Source: Lenisia limosa
Taxonomy: Eukaryota > Breviatea
Reading direction: 5' to 3'
DNA length: 46,937 nt
Assembly (NCBI GenBank): GCA_001655205.1
Contig: LPNZ01011412.1
Span: 1 to 46,937, forward strand
Each line of letters opens with the position of its first letter. The stretch's first letter is position 1. Shown one piece after another: positions 8,514 through 19,575 of this stretch. Both the position numbers and the translations under genes were made by a program. The notes beneath the pieces are model-generated. The model made no database searches. It worked only from the letters and a program-made list of their open reading frames with translations, and was not told the origin of the DNA.

Positions 8514-11500
8514 TCAAACCACTTCAAATTCGTCCAAGTCGGTATCTGAATCGGATGTGCCTGGTAACTGCCAGGTGAGTACAGGTACACACTTGAAACA
8601 AAAGCTCATGCAACCTACTAATGGGGAAGCAGCGTTGAACTCCATTTTCAAAGTTTCCAGCGCATTGCTTGGAAGGCAGATAAGACCCTCTTCACTCCGC
8701 CTCATCATTGGATTGTCATCTTGGCAGAGAGTTTTGAGAATGCTGGGGAGTGAAACAGTGGAAAATCCATGAATATTGGTAAACACGAATCGTAGAATTG
8801 ACAAAACTAACTTTGCATTTTCCTCCATTGTTTTGGAACGTAATTTCATTGGCCCAATTGAACCAGCCTTTTTGGAGGTAGTTTCCACTTGTGTACCCGA
8901 AGAGGGGACAGTAGAGCGAGGCGGGATTTTAATATCCATGTTCACATCACTTATGCTGAAACAGCCTTCTTGATCCTCAACAGTCAATCACCACTCTTGA
9001 AGCATCAACCACTCTAGTCCCAGTTCTGCCCCACCAACTGTTTGCAACGGAGACGGCTTGCTCTTTCGATTCTTTTTCTCAATAGCTCGCTTTCTGCTTT
9101 GCTTTCGCTGAAGTATTTTCCTCTCAGAGACAGGCACAATGTCAAATCGCCCGCCTGTAGTGTTATTAACCCTTTAAAGCAGGCCACTAAACCAGATTCA
9201 TTATGTAATCTTAACTGAGCCCCAAATCCATGAATGTTGGTCAAAAGTACTCAAAACACTCCGAGGTTTTATTCTGGTTTAGCGGCCTGCTTTAAAAATC
9301 AACAATGAACTCCACAATAATATCCAAGGCGGTGAGGGGTCGAGGTCTCCCGATTTTGATTATCCTCAAAATAATGTATCAATGCTATATCGGGGATGAG
9401 AGAAGCTAGAATAGTACTCAGCGAAGCCATTAACGTTTTAGGCTCGGATTGGTTTGTCAACAGTAGTCTACCTGTGTTCTTCTTGGAGCTCGCCTTAGCC
9501 GCCAAGACAAGGTGCTCATGAAAATTAGTATTCCACCAGATTCCACCACCACCACTCTCCCAAACCCGTTTCCACCATCCACCACTTTTTTTCAGCTGTT
9601 TTTGGCATAATCGTTGTATATATTACATAGTACATATAATATACTATATCATATCATATGATATATTACATACAAATATATCATAGAGATATCATATACA
9701 TGTATATATATATATCGATATATAATAATAATTAATAATTAGACCTAATTTGTACCTAATTACATAACTACACATAACTGAAACTGTTTACTACTCAATG
9801 ACTCAACTGTGACTGATGTGACTCAATCGAAGAGACTCAATGTCCAACAACCCCCAATTTTTTTTTTTTTTCTGAAAATAAAAAAACAAAAAACAACTGG
9901 CAACAAGAGTTTCCATCATCCACCACTCTCCGAAACTCGATTTCCACCATCCACCACTATTTGACTGGTGAAATACTAATTTTCATGAGTGGAGGCCCCC
10001 TGCGCCAAGATACACGTTAACATGTAACAAATATTAAAAGAATCCAGCCACTTTGAAATTTGTAGTTTAAAGCACTTCTCTACATGCTTCCTTCATCTCT
10101 TTTGTATAAAAATATGATTAAAGTTGTCTGCACAGATTAAAGTCATTATATTCAATCGTATGGTTGAAAAGCGGTGAAAATCCTGACTTAAATCCGAGCC
10201 TAAAAAATCAAAATATTCGAGACCTCGACCCCCCGCCGCCTTGGTAATATCCAAACAAACTGAGCAGCTCAATTTTCTTAGCTGCCATGGCTTGGGTCTT
10301 TTTCTGGGCCTCTGTGCTCATTTCTTGAAGTTGCAGCTTTTTAGGTATGGGCTTGTGGCTAAAATGACATTCATTTCAAATGCAATTTGATGGAAGAGTG
10401 AATATACAACTGAAGGGTGATCTCTTACTTTGCTTTCGATTTGTTTTCGACTCTATCGTCAATTTTTGAGACAATAATGGGTGTATTGTACTGGCCTTTA
10501 CTTCGCTTCCGGATTTGCTGAGTTCTGAATCAAAGTAAGTGGAAGGTGATATCTTTCCTTCTTACCGCTTTACAATTCTGTCCCATTGTTCCAACTTTGA
10601 GCCGAATGGAGAATCACCAGTTGGACATTTGAGAAATTCATCACCTTTATTGTCAAAAAGCCAAGACAGGGTACCTGTTCATCTAAATTTGAACACATAC
10701 CCCTACCTGGTTGCATACAATCCGCCATTGCTTGGAGAAGCAGTTCCTTGAAGTCTTTCTGGACCGATAAGAGGAAGTTGCCAAGCCCTGTAGAAACAAA
10801 GATAAAGTTGTCAAGCCCTGTAGAAACAAAAAGATTAGCCGCCAACTTCTTCGGGTTGCGAATAGAACTTCCACTTTGTGAATTGGATCTATCGATATTA
10901 GTAACAGACAAAGGAAAAGAGTGTTTCTATAAAACCGCATCCACCCACATCGGATTTTGTTCTGTCGTCTACCCGCACACGCCCGCTCCTAAGACCTGTC
11001 TGAGAGGGTTATCTCTATTTTATAATGATCCGAAAAAGATCACGAAAATATAAATATTCATATTTATAAAGAATATACCAACAAATCCAAACTTGTTTTT
11101 AGTACCGTGTTATTCAATAACTTTCTTCTCTTGGCTTAGCCTGTAATCAGCCATATGATGAGTAGCTCACCTTGAAAACTGTCGGTGGTTCCGGAAGTCT
11201 CCATCGGCTCTTTGTGGCCAACTGCTGAGGGTGATGCAGCTGGATTATTCCTCGCAATTGAAAGTTGTAAAGGATAGATGGAAATAAACAGTATTATATC
11301 GTCTCATGATACCCTCCAATCTCACCTTTACTTTCTCTTTGCCTTCTTCTGATAACTGTCTAACTGGAACTCGTGGTTGCCCTAAATACAAGTTAGAATT
11401 GAGCATTTAAGCCATTATTCAAGATAATAACCTCACGCTTCTTCTGCTCCTGTGTCAGTGGTTCAAGTTTCTTTGAGTGGTCCGGGGGGTAAAACTTCAA

Positions 11501-11865
11501 GACAGGCCTATCTTCTTCTTCCTCCTCCGCTTCTTTTTGATTATTTATTTCTTCTTTTTCTTTCTGTGCTTTCTCCTCATTTTTAAGTCTTTCGACGATT
11601 TCATCAAAGTCTTCCGGAAGCTCAATGTCACTTTCAGTGTCGTCCAATTCGTTTACTTTATCATGATCCGAGTCAACCTTTCCTTGCTCAAAGTTGTTGT
11701 TTTGAGTTGGGGTTAACCCAGTAGGTGATTCTACCTCAGTATCTAAAAAGTAATTGAAAAACTAGTGTTTGAAAAAATATTCAGAAGCAAACCAGATTTG
11801 GAAGATGGTGAAATAGCTTGTTTTGGTTTAGGCTTTTTAGAGAGTGAGGATTTGATAGAATCCAT
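8514..11865 (-). CDS. Acidic/basic, probably nuclear protein; intron with nested elements
   Basis: Starts at ATG 11865 (MDSIKSSLSKKPKPKQAI) and ends at TGA 8514-8516 after SDSDTDLDEFEVV. Successive regions are: a Ser/Lys N-terminus; a Glu-rich coiled stretch (ERLKNEEKAQKEKEEINNQK); a compact region GNFLLSVQKDFKELLLQAMA, then GTLSWLFDNKGDEFLKCPTG and EQWDRIVKR; a basic segment (TQQIRKRSKGQYNTPIIVSK); KPIPKKLQLQEM; a strongly basic segment (RKILQRKQSRKRAIEKKNRK); and an acidic tail. Composition suggests a nuclear DNA- or RNA-associated protein, but the family is not recognised. The intron 9155-10260 (1.1 kb against a usual 30-100 nt) contains the inverted-repeat elements listed below and splices an A to GC, making one Ser codon, so the elements do not break the gene. 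One acceptor is duplicated in tandem at 10775-10830. Confidence 0.6.
9173..9296. mobile_element. 124-bp hairpin-type inverted-repeat element
   Basis: TTTAAAGCAGGCCACTAAAC at 9173 is mirrored by GTTTAGCGGCCTGCTTTAAA ending at 9296, with inverted arms of about 24 bp and two mismatches. There is no coding sequence. It lies in the long intron of the 8514-11865 gene, just below the 921-bp element. Confidence 0.7.
9324..10244. mobile_element. 921-bp terminal-inverted-repeat element with TSD
   Basis: The left end CCAAGGCGGTGAGGGGTCGA is matched in inverse by the right end TCGACCCCCCGCCGCCTTGG, and similarity continues for about 40 bp. TAATAT is present immediately outside both ends (9318-9323 and 10245-10250), a clean 6-bp target-site duplication. 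The inner arms also share AGGCTCGGAT in inverse orientation. No transposase-like reading frame is visible, so it is non-autonomous. It is inserted in an intron of the minus-strand gene and itself contains the element at 9515-9989. Confidence 0.8.
9515..9989. mobile_element. Inner 475-bp inverted-repeat element, nested
   Basis: CTCATGAAAATTAGTATTCC at 9515 is inverted at 9966-9989; 23 of 24 bp match. Just inside both ends are repeated TTCCACCATCCACCACT motifs, and the centre is AT-rich (ATATAT/ATCATATG) plus an A/T homopolymer stretch. Its position inside the 921-bp element suggests the later of two insertions. No coding sequence or clear target-site duplication is seen. Confidence 0.75.
10775..10830. 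repeat. Tandem duplication of an intron acceptor, period 30
   Basis: On the coding (minus) strand the segment TTTGTTTCTACAGGGCTTG occurs twice, 30 bp apart, each copy carrying a full polypyrimidine-AG acceptor. Using the upstream copy adds ten in-frame residues (GLDNFIFVST) before GLGNFLL. Confidence 0.85.
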
Positions 11866-11968
11866 CTACTTGGTTACTGTTGAAAAATAGGTCAATGTAA
11901 AAGTTGTTTAACTCAATGTATCTTGTAGTTTCATTTGTCTATAAAAATTAACAGCAACTACTAATTAC

Positions 11969-12404
11969 TCAGTTAACCCAGCAAACAAGGCTATAAATAT
12001 CAGCGGGGCTGTCAGTGGGCGGGCTTTGGTAGTATGGTTCCTTCTTAGTTTTCTTCTGTTTTTTGAAGAACCCTGTACAATAATTTCTGGATAAGGCATG
12101 ACAAAAATTAATACCGGTATCAGATACAATAATAGGAAGTTNNNNNNNNNNNNNNNNNNNNNNNNNNNNNNNNNNNNNNNNNNNNNNNNNNNNNNNNNNN
12201 NNNNNNNNNNNNNNNNNNNNNNNNNNNNNNNNNNNNNNTGCACGTTGGTAAGGTGAAGGCCTTGACTGCTGTCTGTCGGGTCAAAATGACAACAAGAAAG
12301 GTTTTACTTACTGCTTGGTACTTAGGGTTGGGGGGAGAGTCCCATTGCACAACATGGTCGGCTGTATCTGAAGGAATGAAACTTGCATTGCCAAAAGAAA
12401 ACAT
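11969..12404 (-). CDS. Short hypothetical gene interrupted by a gap
   Basis: The first exon starts at ATG 12404 with MFSFGNASFIPSDTADHVVQ and ends at a GTAAGT donor after PPNPKYQA. After the gap, an exon below TTATCCAG contains either a Lys-rich reading (FFKKQKKTKKEPYYQSPPTD, ending CWVN and TGA 11969-11971) or an alternative frame of similar length. Which is right depends on the missing bases. No family is recognised. The gene starts upstream of, and on the same strand as, the gene at 11865. Confidence 0.4.
12142..12238. other. Assembly gap
   Basis: Run of N in the 11969-12404 gene. Confidence 0.99.
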
Positions 12405-12898
12405 AGATGAACCTATTCTTGAAATATTCCGAAAAACAATAAGAAAAAAATTAAATGGTCACACCTTTTCTTGTTTTCTGAGTTTCGACCTTTGCACAGT
12501 CCGCTGCAAGGCTTGGGAGGTGGGTGGGCTGGGATGGCTTGCAAACAATTGCCATGACTTCACATTCCGATAGCGGCGTGTCAAACNNNNNNNNNNNNNN
12601 NNNNNNNNNNNNNNNNNNNNNNNNNNNNNNNNNNNNNNNNNNNNNNNNNNNNNNNNNNNNNNNNNNNNNNNNNNNNTGTGAAGGTGGAGGTACGGGGGAG
12701 CATACCCCTCTTAGTACTTGATTATAGTTTCAATAATTTGTAGTATTATAATAGCAAATATACAAGGGATCAAGGGGCTGCTTCCAAGCTGCCATGCGCT
12801 CGCAGGCCGCCCATCAATATTGATCGGTTGATCTAAATGGCTGTTGAGTTTTTTCGCTTTTCTGCCCTTTCTCTGTTCCTAAAGTCATAATACATACA
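12405..12898. other. Stretch without a supported gene
   Basis: Contains a gap (12587-12676), plain AT-rich sequence and no exon that could be joined to a neighbour. It may hold the 5' end of the HNH-like gene. Confidence 0.4.
12587..12676. other. Assembly gap
   Basis: Run of N; no homopolymer at either border. Confidence 0.99.
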
Positions 12899-14575
12899 AT
12901 GAAGGCAGATATTGTTCTTTGTAACTATCTCATCGAATTCTTCCCATTTTGCCGAACCCTCCCCCTGCTTGTTCGTCCCAAGCAGCACTCTAAGCTGATC
13001 ACTAAGCCATGGGGAACGCAAAATGATGACGTTATCAATAAGCTTCACAAAAAGGTCAATGATGACTACCACTACTGTGGATTCTGCGAGGTTGGTGCAG
13101 AATGAGCTCTCTTCTGCGTACATTGTGCAATATATAGCAATGAGAAATAAAAAGAAATGAGGTTGTATCTGGCCGAAGCTGTCCACATCATCACGCTTAT
13201 AAGAGATATTGGATTATAGTATAATATTAATCACCCAATTATTTCTTAGCTTTCTGCGTGCCCATCAACTTTCCGATTGTGCATAATACCAACATTAAAC
13301 CTTCCCCAACTCTTTAGAAACCTGGATGCCTTGTCCGTACAGAAGGAGAGAAACTTCCTCAGCTATCACTGTCGCCAGTCTGGGAGTATGAGCCGTCGGC
13401 ATGCTCCATGTCCCTTCAGAAGGTCGTGGTATGTCTTGGGTGAATGGTGCACTGTTTTGAGCCGTTTGTTCAAGCATAACCCTTTAGCCGGCGTGTCACA
13501 CTTGTATCTCCACAAGGGACTTCCTCAAGTGGGTGGACCCTGACGCTGATGTCAACAAGGTGGGTTGAGTGCTTGAATTATGAGCTGGACTTGGACTCTG
13601 TCGAGCTTTGATGTGATTCGCTTTCTCTCCTCTCTCATGATTTACCAGGAATTGTTCTACAATCATCTGACGACTGTTAACAAAATTGATTCTGATATCC
13701 AAGAGCCTGAGAGAATCATCAAATTTGCTTTCCAAGCATACGTGAGAGGAGGGGGAACAAGGAACTGCACAGAATAGAATATTGCATTGTTTATGCAATG
13801 CGAGGTAAATGATTCGCTTTTTAGGCATCATCAAAGTTTTTAGTTCTCGAATCTATTCTTTTTGGCACTTCTGGATTTCATTATTTAGTCTCTCCTATCC
13901 AAGTTCCCCACTTTGAATCTTTTGGTAGGCAAAAGCCTGACAAACAGGAGGGAGAATAATGGGTGTATTATGGTAGAAACAACTTGTTGCTTCCCCTCTC
14001 CTCAGATTGGTCTGTCATTACTCTGAAAAGGATACCTACTATAAAGATACACAATATATTATCTTTGTTCTAGCCTACTATGATTATATCATATGTTCAA
14101 TCACAAGCTCATTACTTTCCTCATTTGTGACCCATGCAGGTTGGAGGAAAGAAGCTCGACGGAGTTGTTGATTGGTCTGCTATTATCATGGCCCTTCTCC
14201 CCATACCCAAACAAGAAATCAATGAACGTTATGGTTTCGAAACTGAAAAGAAAACAAAAAAAGGTAGGGAGCTTTTGTGAGAGAATATCATTTAGATCAA
14301 TGGCTTCTCCTTTTACTCCCTCAGTAGCACCAAAAACCGGAGGAAAGAAAGCTGCTGTTAAAGTAGATAGTCAGAAGATCTCCAAGAAAGAGCATCCACT
14401 TAAGAAGGTTGAGGTAGAGAAGAAGAAAGAAAAGAAGGTTGAGGTAGAGAAGAAGAAAGTAGAAAAAAAGGTTGAGCCAAAGGAAGAGAAGAAAGAAGAG
14501 GTTGTTGAAAAGGTTGCTTCAAAAAAGAAGAAAATCCGTATTGTCAAGAAAAAAAAGGCCAAGAAAACAGAGTAA
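12899..14575 (+). CDS. HNH-like zinc-binding protein with Lys-rich tail
   Basis: Seven exons join in phase: 12899-13094, 13250-13278, 13318-13428, 13488-13559, 13649-13741, 14140-14263 and 14325-14575, giving 291 residues. A CxxC (HYCGFCEVAF, about residue 60) is followed some 55 residues later by VVPACHTCISTRDFLKW. This spacing and the 'vvpACxxC' wording resemble HNH-type zinc folds ('YCxYC ... nlvpaCxxCN'), but the central His of the HNH motif is not evident, so nuclease activity is doubtful. A helical region (RIIKFAFQAYV, then DGVVDWSAIIMALLPIPKQE) follows. The last 90 residues are repetitive Lys/Glu/Val (KKVEVEKKKEKKVEVEKKK) ending KKKKIRIVKKKKAKKTE, probably a nucleic-acid-binding or nucleolar-targeting tail. 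The start at 12899 is the first good ATG; an exon further 5' is possible. Introns fit GT-AG throughout. Confidence 0.6.
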
Positions 14576-14862
14576 TTGTACCCAAATAATGGTGAAAGGG
14601 CTCCATTCACATTTCATTCCAAGAAAGATTAGTTTATCTTGAATGTTGTTGATACATTCCCCTGAAGTGTAAAAAGAGACTGGTCACCATAGCCTACAGA
14701 GTCCTTCAATGTCATTGTTTTATGTAACCATCAATGCGCTTGAACGCTGAAGATGTGAGACATCAAAATGGAGGAAAAGTGGAGAAGTAGATGGGACATG
14801 ATGAGCCATTTCTACTCATTTGTACATGTTTTCATATTTTGTGATACTATATAATATGCATA

Positions 14863-16646
14863 TCATATTATAACAATATTAACAAAAATAAGAAAATTGA
14901 CCAAACGAATTAGTTCATGTAAGATAAACATATCACCCTTCTTACATCGTCCTTTTCGTTTGTATTCGTTCTGAATTAAAAGATACTGGTACGAAAAAAA
15001 GTAGAGCAAGTCATCAACCTCCCCTGTTGGTGTCAAAGGGGGCTGAAAATAACCTAAAAAAATCTGTCTAATTGTCAAACCTGTATATGCTCCAGTTTTG
15101 CTTCTGATAAAATCCCTGAATTGTAAACACAAGAAGTTAACGTATTATGCTTACTGAACAAAGTAGAAGATGGCTTCGATAGTGGAGAGAAAAGACGGAC
15201 CAAAGTTCTGGTGTCTAAAAGTGAATATCGGAGAAAATGAAGAGATCATATGAAATGACATACCGCCAGAAAAGAGTTTCCCTATTAGGAATTTTGACAC
15301 GAGGAATACCTTCAACAGAAGGATTCTGCAGAATTCCTCCACATGTCTGCCATGTACTCTCTGATGGTTAAAGGTTAAAAAGAGTATGTGTCAATTGAGA
15401 AAAGAAATCACCATATTCCTCAATTGAAGCTTTCACCTATACCTATAAATACGACATTTGCCACTTTGTCAAAATCTAGCTCATCCAGGCTTTGCGCATC
15501 CTAAATTATTCAGTTCTCTGTCTGTCGGCCTTCTATGCATGGCAGGAGGTGTTTGGTCATTATTTGATTATTCAACATAAAGGGGGGGGGGGGACACCCA
15601 ATGTTAGTAAAATGATGATTCACCTAATCATTNNNNNNNNNNNNNNNNNNNNNNNNNNNNNNNNNNNNNNAGCTTTCTGCCTGCCTCCCCAGCATACTAT
15701 AACTATATGAATAATGAGTCAGCTTTATAATAACATATGAAATGAAAGTAATATTAGATTTGATTAGATCGAGAAATTATAATACACTCGATTACAGACT
15801 AAATAATGAAATAGCAAAAGTATAACCTTTTATTCTCTGACTAACTTTACAGGACAATTACTTTCATAAAATACTTTTTGGAAATCTTTGCAATTTATTC
15901 AGGTATCGCTAAATGTCGCCATCGCAAAATAAACACGACAGCTTTGTTTGACCCTCCCACTCCCCTCCACAATAATCTAACTCCCTCAAACCTCGGAGGG
16001 AAACAGTAACACTGTAGTTTCAGGGTCAAACTCAGGTATTTCAAGGTTAGAGTGTACTGACACATCCTCAGGCGCAAGAACCCTGGTGTCAGAGTAAAAG
16101 CACATATACATGAGAATGCGTCAGAAAATTCATTCCCTCAAACTTGGCATGAATCGACGTGGCTTTTGTAATCTTCTCACTTTCATGTTTGATTCTAGAG
16201 AAATCAACCATTACACCAGCAGGCACAAACATATGAACATGGATCGGCAGCTTAATGTTCGGCGAATCCAGGACCGGTAGCATGCAGCGCGGGCAGAACA
16301 TCGTTTTTGGCTTACCACAGTTTGGGCAATGCTAGCATATTATTACGAAAATAACAACACAACAAACAAAAATGAAAATAGTCAATTAAGGGGGAGCAAC
16401 ATGATGTTACAGAACTAAAATTGCCAGAATGGGTTGGGAGGGGAGGGGTGTCCAATGAATATAACGCCAACATACGTGCTTCTGTTTCTCAAGCAAGGGT
16501 GCAAGTGAGCTAATTTTAAACTCCGAAAAAGGACTGTCCTCAGACTCCACAAGATCCAAGGGAACCTTTTTGGCGGCTTCACTTCCTCCTTGGGTGGCTG
16601 ACGCTGAGCCAAAGACTGAGTCAGGAAGGTCTTCAAGAGATTCCAT
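14863..16646 (-). CDS. DTWD1: DTWD1, tRNA-uridine aminocarboxypropyltransferase
   Basis: Eight exons join in phase: 16646-16476, 16331-16110, 16066-15992, 15500-15443, 15360-15264, 15214-15155, 15115-15081 and 15053-14863. They give 302 residues, close to the family's usual 300. A zinc-ribbon (HCPNCGKPKTMFCPRCMLPV) follows the N-terminal 57 residues, then the TSIHAKF segment, then the SAM-binding region and the conserved FGPSFLSTIEAIFYFV and DDLLYFFSYQYLLIQNEY near the C-terminus. DTW-domain enzymes use S-adenosylmethionine to put a 3-amino-3-carboxypropyl group on tRNA uridine; DTWD1 acts at position 20 in humans. The family's D-x-T-W signature reads FIESTW here (exon junction 15443/15360), an Asp to Glu change. 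The intron 15501-15991 is long and contains a gap. The last 20 residues are hydrophobic and may be a mis-called 3' end. Confidence 0.9.
15633..15670. other. Assembly gap in a DTWD1 intron
   Basis: Short N run about 40 bp after a run of G. Confidence 0.99.
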
Positions 16647-16891
16647 GATGATAGTTGGGGGGTTGGGTCAATCTGTTTGTTTTGCCTTGTACCTTGTCCC
16701 CCAGGGTCTCCTTACCTGACGAGACCCTGACCTTGCTTGCTGCCTAGTGCCGCTGCCCTATGTGAAAAATTCTGGAAGAATGAAACCCCAGGTTCGATAT
16801 ATATTTCCCCCTATAAGTCTCTCTTCTCAGTCGATTCTCAGCTCAGCTCTTCAATTTAATATTATTCTTTTATTTTATAAACATAACAGGG
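16647..16891. promoter_or_regulatory. Divergent promoter region, DTWD1 / 16892 gene
   Basis: 245 bp separate the two start codons. The region nearest the plus-strand gene is pyrimidine- and AT-rich (TATATATTTCCCCCTATAAG, then CTCAGCTCAGCTCTTC). No specific factor site is identified; called from gene arrangement only. Confidence 0.5.
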
Positions 16892-19426
16892 ATGGATGAG
16901 ATCGGGTTCGATTGGGCTGAGTCAATTCAGTACATTACCGCTCTTGCTGTTTTAGTTTATGTAATTTACATTGGTATTTACTCAGTTCCATCAGCATTGA
17001 AATCAGATATCGTAGAAGCTGCCAAAAAAGAAGAAGAAAGTGACGACGAGTTCGACATCACCATCAAAAGTCGCACTGTCATCAACAGTGGCAAAGGAAA
17101 AACCGATTTCATGAAGACAGACGGTAAGATCACAGAAAAAGCAGACAAGGAGGCCCCTGAAGAAGAGACCAAAGAGAATTCCGTGAAAAAGGCAGAACCT
17201 GAATCTAAGTCGAAGCCCCTTAGTATGAAGCTAACTCCTGAACGTAAGGCTGCTCTCGAGTTGCGCAACAAGCAACGTGCGATCTACAATAGGGAACAGA
17301 TCTTCCTCCACACAGCTCAGGGAAAGGTTTGCTTGACTCTTCCTACCAGAGGATAACTTCACTTTTCTGTATCAATAGGAAATTACTGGCTCTAGTTTCA
17401 CAGTCTGACTTCCTTTTAGGCTCTCCGATATGACAATGAAGAAACCCCTGTTCAAGTTTGTTTCAATTAGCATCACCTTGTGTTCCCATTGGAAAACTGT
17501 GGAATTCTTTGACCAAGTAGTTTGGAGGCGCCTTTTGTGAGCGCTTCAAGTCGGACGTCTTCGTTCTCATTATCAACGCCTACGACAAAGAACGTCGCTC
17601 TGTCCGCTTCAGTCTCATTCATTCTCCACAGAGTGATAAGCAGGTAAGTTGTAATAGGGTAAGCGATAATGTTGACATGCTATGGTGTCAAATATGTAGC
17701 TTCACAGATGTTTCACATGATACAGTGCAGTGTAAGTGATGTTTACGACACCCAGGTGAAGCGTGAAGTCAAGTGGGTCAATGAGAAGCCTGGAAACGTG
17801 GTGATGTATCGTCTCCATAGACCTCGTAAAGTGAGTACCATTCGTTGATCCCTTATTTTGAATCGCTACCCTGACATGCTCTCAGGATTGTCATGACGAG
17901 GTTAAAGCCAAGTTGCCCAAATATGCCGAGTACCTTGAAATCTTCAAAGTAAGCTGAAATTGCTTTCATGCCTGTGTATTGTCTGGTTTCAAAAGAGAAA
18001 TTCACCCCCCCACAGATTCATGATAATGAAACATCGGTCTCTGGCCTGATGGTTGACAATGCTGGTGTTCATTTTGTTGGAACTGATGGGCACTGTATTG
18101 TAGGGGGATGAGCAACTACCTTGGTTATTCTTGAACTTCACCCCATGCTTTTCACGGTTTAGCCGAAGCCTGTTTTCCAAAGCCACCCCATGACCGACCG
18201 TCTCACCGCCGCCGCAGTGATTAACTCATTCTGGGCTGCAGAAGACGAAGAAGCTGCCAACTTGAAGTCTGTTTTTCGACTGTGTTGTTTTTGTTGTTGC
18301 TTTTCTCCCTTCGTTGTGCGTTTGGTTTTAAGTGAAGTTCTAATATTAGTAGGCTCTGTTCAGTGATTTACGATGGAATGGAATGGAGGGACCCTGCTAC
18401 CTTCTTCAAACACGATATCAACATGGTGGCTGCTGCCCAGTTGGGGGGGATGCACAAGGTGTAATGTTGATAATTAATGTTTTAGGAAGCGTATGGAACT
18501 CTATGGAATTGAACCTTCAAGCTCAGAGAAAGATATCCAGGTGGGAAAGTAGATGGGCTTTGCACTTGGGATTCATTGTGAATTCTAATTACTATTAGGT
18601 GGGAGTGGTGGCTTTGGCCCAGCAAGATCCCCTTTACAAACGTTACATCAAGAGCCCCAACCTTCTCCATGGGTATGCGCTTCATTCTCAGAAAAGAATT
18701 GTATAAACGTCCCCCCTCCCCCCCCCCCCNNNNNNNNNNNNNNNNNNNNNNNNNNNNNNNNNNNNNNNNNNNNNNNNNNNNNNNNNNNNNNNNNNNNNNN
18801 NNNNNNNNNNNNNNNNNNNNNNNNNNNNNNNNNNNNNNNNNNNNNNNNNNNNNNNNNNNNNNNNNNNNNNNNNNNNNNNNNNNNNNNNNNNNNNNNNNNN
18901 NNNNNNNNNNNNNNNNNNNNATGTGCTAAAATAGTAGGTTGAGTGTGCCTATAAGAAGGGAGAAGAAGACGCCAAGGCTTCCGAGAAAGAACCTGCCTCA
19001 ATTGATGAGGTTTGTGGATTGCTGCAGTATTTTTTACTCGTCACTTCAATACCCTCCTGCCAATGAACTGTGGAAAATTATATTTAATAGCTAGGTTTCA
19101 AAAAAACTCACAAACTTCAGATAGACGAGGAGATTGATGCTGATGCGGACAGCACACTGAAAGGTAGTTGGCATTGCTTTCTCAATCTCCATCGCTATCC
19201 TTGAAGTGAATTAACTAGGGCTTCACTCCGGCCCAGAAAGTGACTGAATTCCTCGATAAATCATCGATATTTTCTTTTTGTAACAAAGCTTTTTTGACAG
19301 GTTTTAGCTCCGCCTCTTGCGGAATCTGGAGTGGAACCGGAGATGTCAGTGGAGGAGGCTCTGGCAACAAAAGAAGCAATCGAGGAAAAGGCTGCACCGT
19401 GGGAGGGAGGAAGGGCTTTTCTTTGA
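16892..19426 (+). CDS. N-terminally anchored membrane protein, unknown family
   Basis: Starts at ATG 16892. Residues about 12-35 form a transmembrane segment (YITALAVLVYVIYIGIY) followed by a charged low-complexity region. A globular domain spread over about ten short exons comes next: FGGAFCERFKSDVFVLIINA, YDKERRSVRFSLIHSPQSDK, KLPKYAEYLEIFK, FQSHPMTDRLTAAAVINSFW, LLIYDGMEWRDPATFFKHDI, KRMELYGIEPSSSEKDIQ and QQDPLYKRYIKSP. The C-terminus is acidic (SVEEALATKEAIEEKAAPWE, end at TGA 19424-19426). With no cleavable signal visible, the main domain is probably cytosolic (inference). I do not recognise it; CCDC47 was considered and does not match. The gap 18730-18920 lies after the NLLHG exon. The last intron holds a MITE fragment; its acceptor is the second of two close AGs (GGTTTTAG), required by phase. 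Confidence 0.65.
18730..18920. other. Assembly gap inside a gene
   Basis: Run of N directly after a C homopolymer. Confidence 0.99.
19216..19270. mobile_element. MITE fragment in an intron
   Basis: CTAGGGCTTCACTCCGGCCC matches the left terminus of the element at 6511, and GATAAATCATCGATATTTTC matches its core. The right terminus is missing, so this is a truncated copy. Confidence 0.6.
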
Positions 19427-19575
19427 GTTAATGTTATTGTTTCTTTTGATTGACTTTTTAGTGTTGAAGCCCCAGACACGGAATAGGTTCACTACACAAC
19501 TGATTTAATGCATTCTGAAGCCACGTACCCTGTTTGTTTGAAGGGGCAATATGTATTATGTATCTAAGAGAGCAG

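Noticed and set aside
10570-10940. Two overlapping minus-strand open frames
   Set aside because: They run across a long intron and a duplicated acceptor; only the GLGNFLLSVQKDF exon and its neighbours fit the gene's phase.
12833-13186. Long minus-strand open frame opposite the first exon of the HNH-like gene
   Set aside because: It looks protein-like in places but starts at a non-ATG codon, and the plus-strand reading joins in phase to six further exons with consistent CxxC motifs.
16892-19426. CCDC47 / PAT-complex homologue
   Set aside because: The TM-then-cytosolic-domain layout is similar, but no conserved CCDC47 segment is present and the TM is at the very N-terminus.
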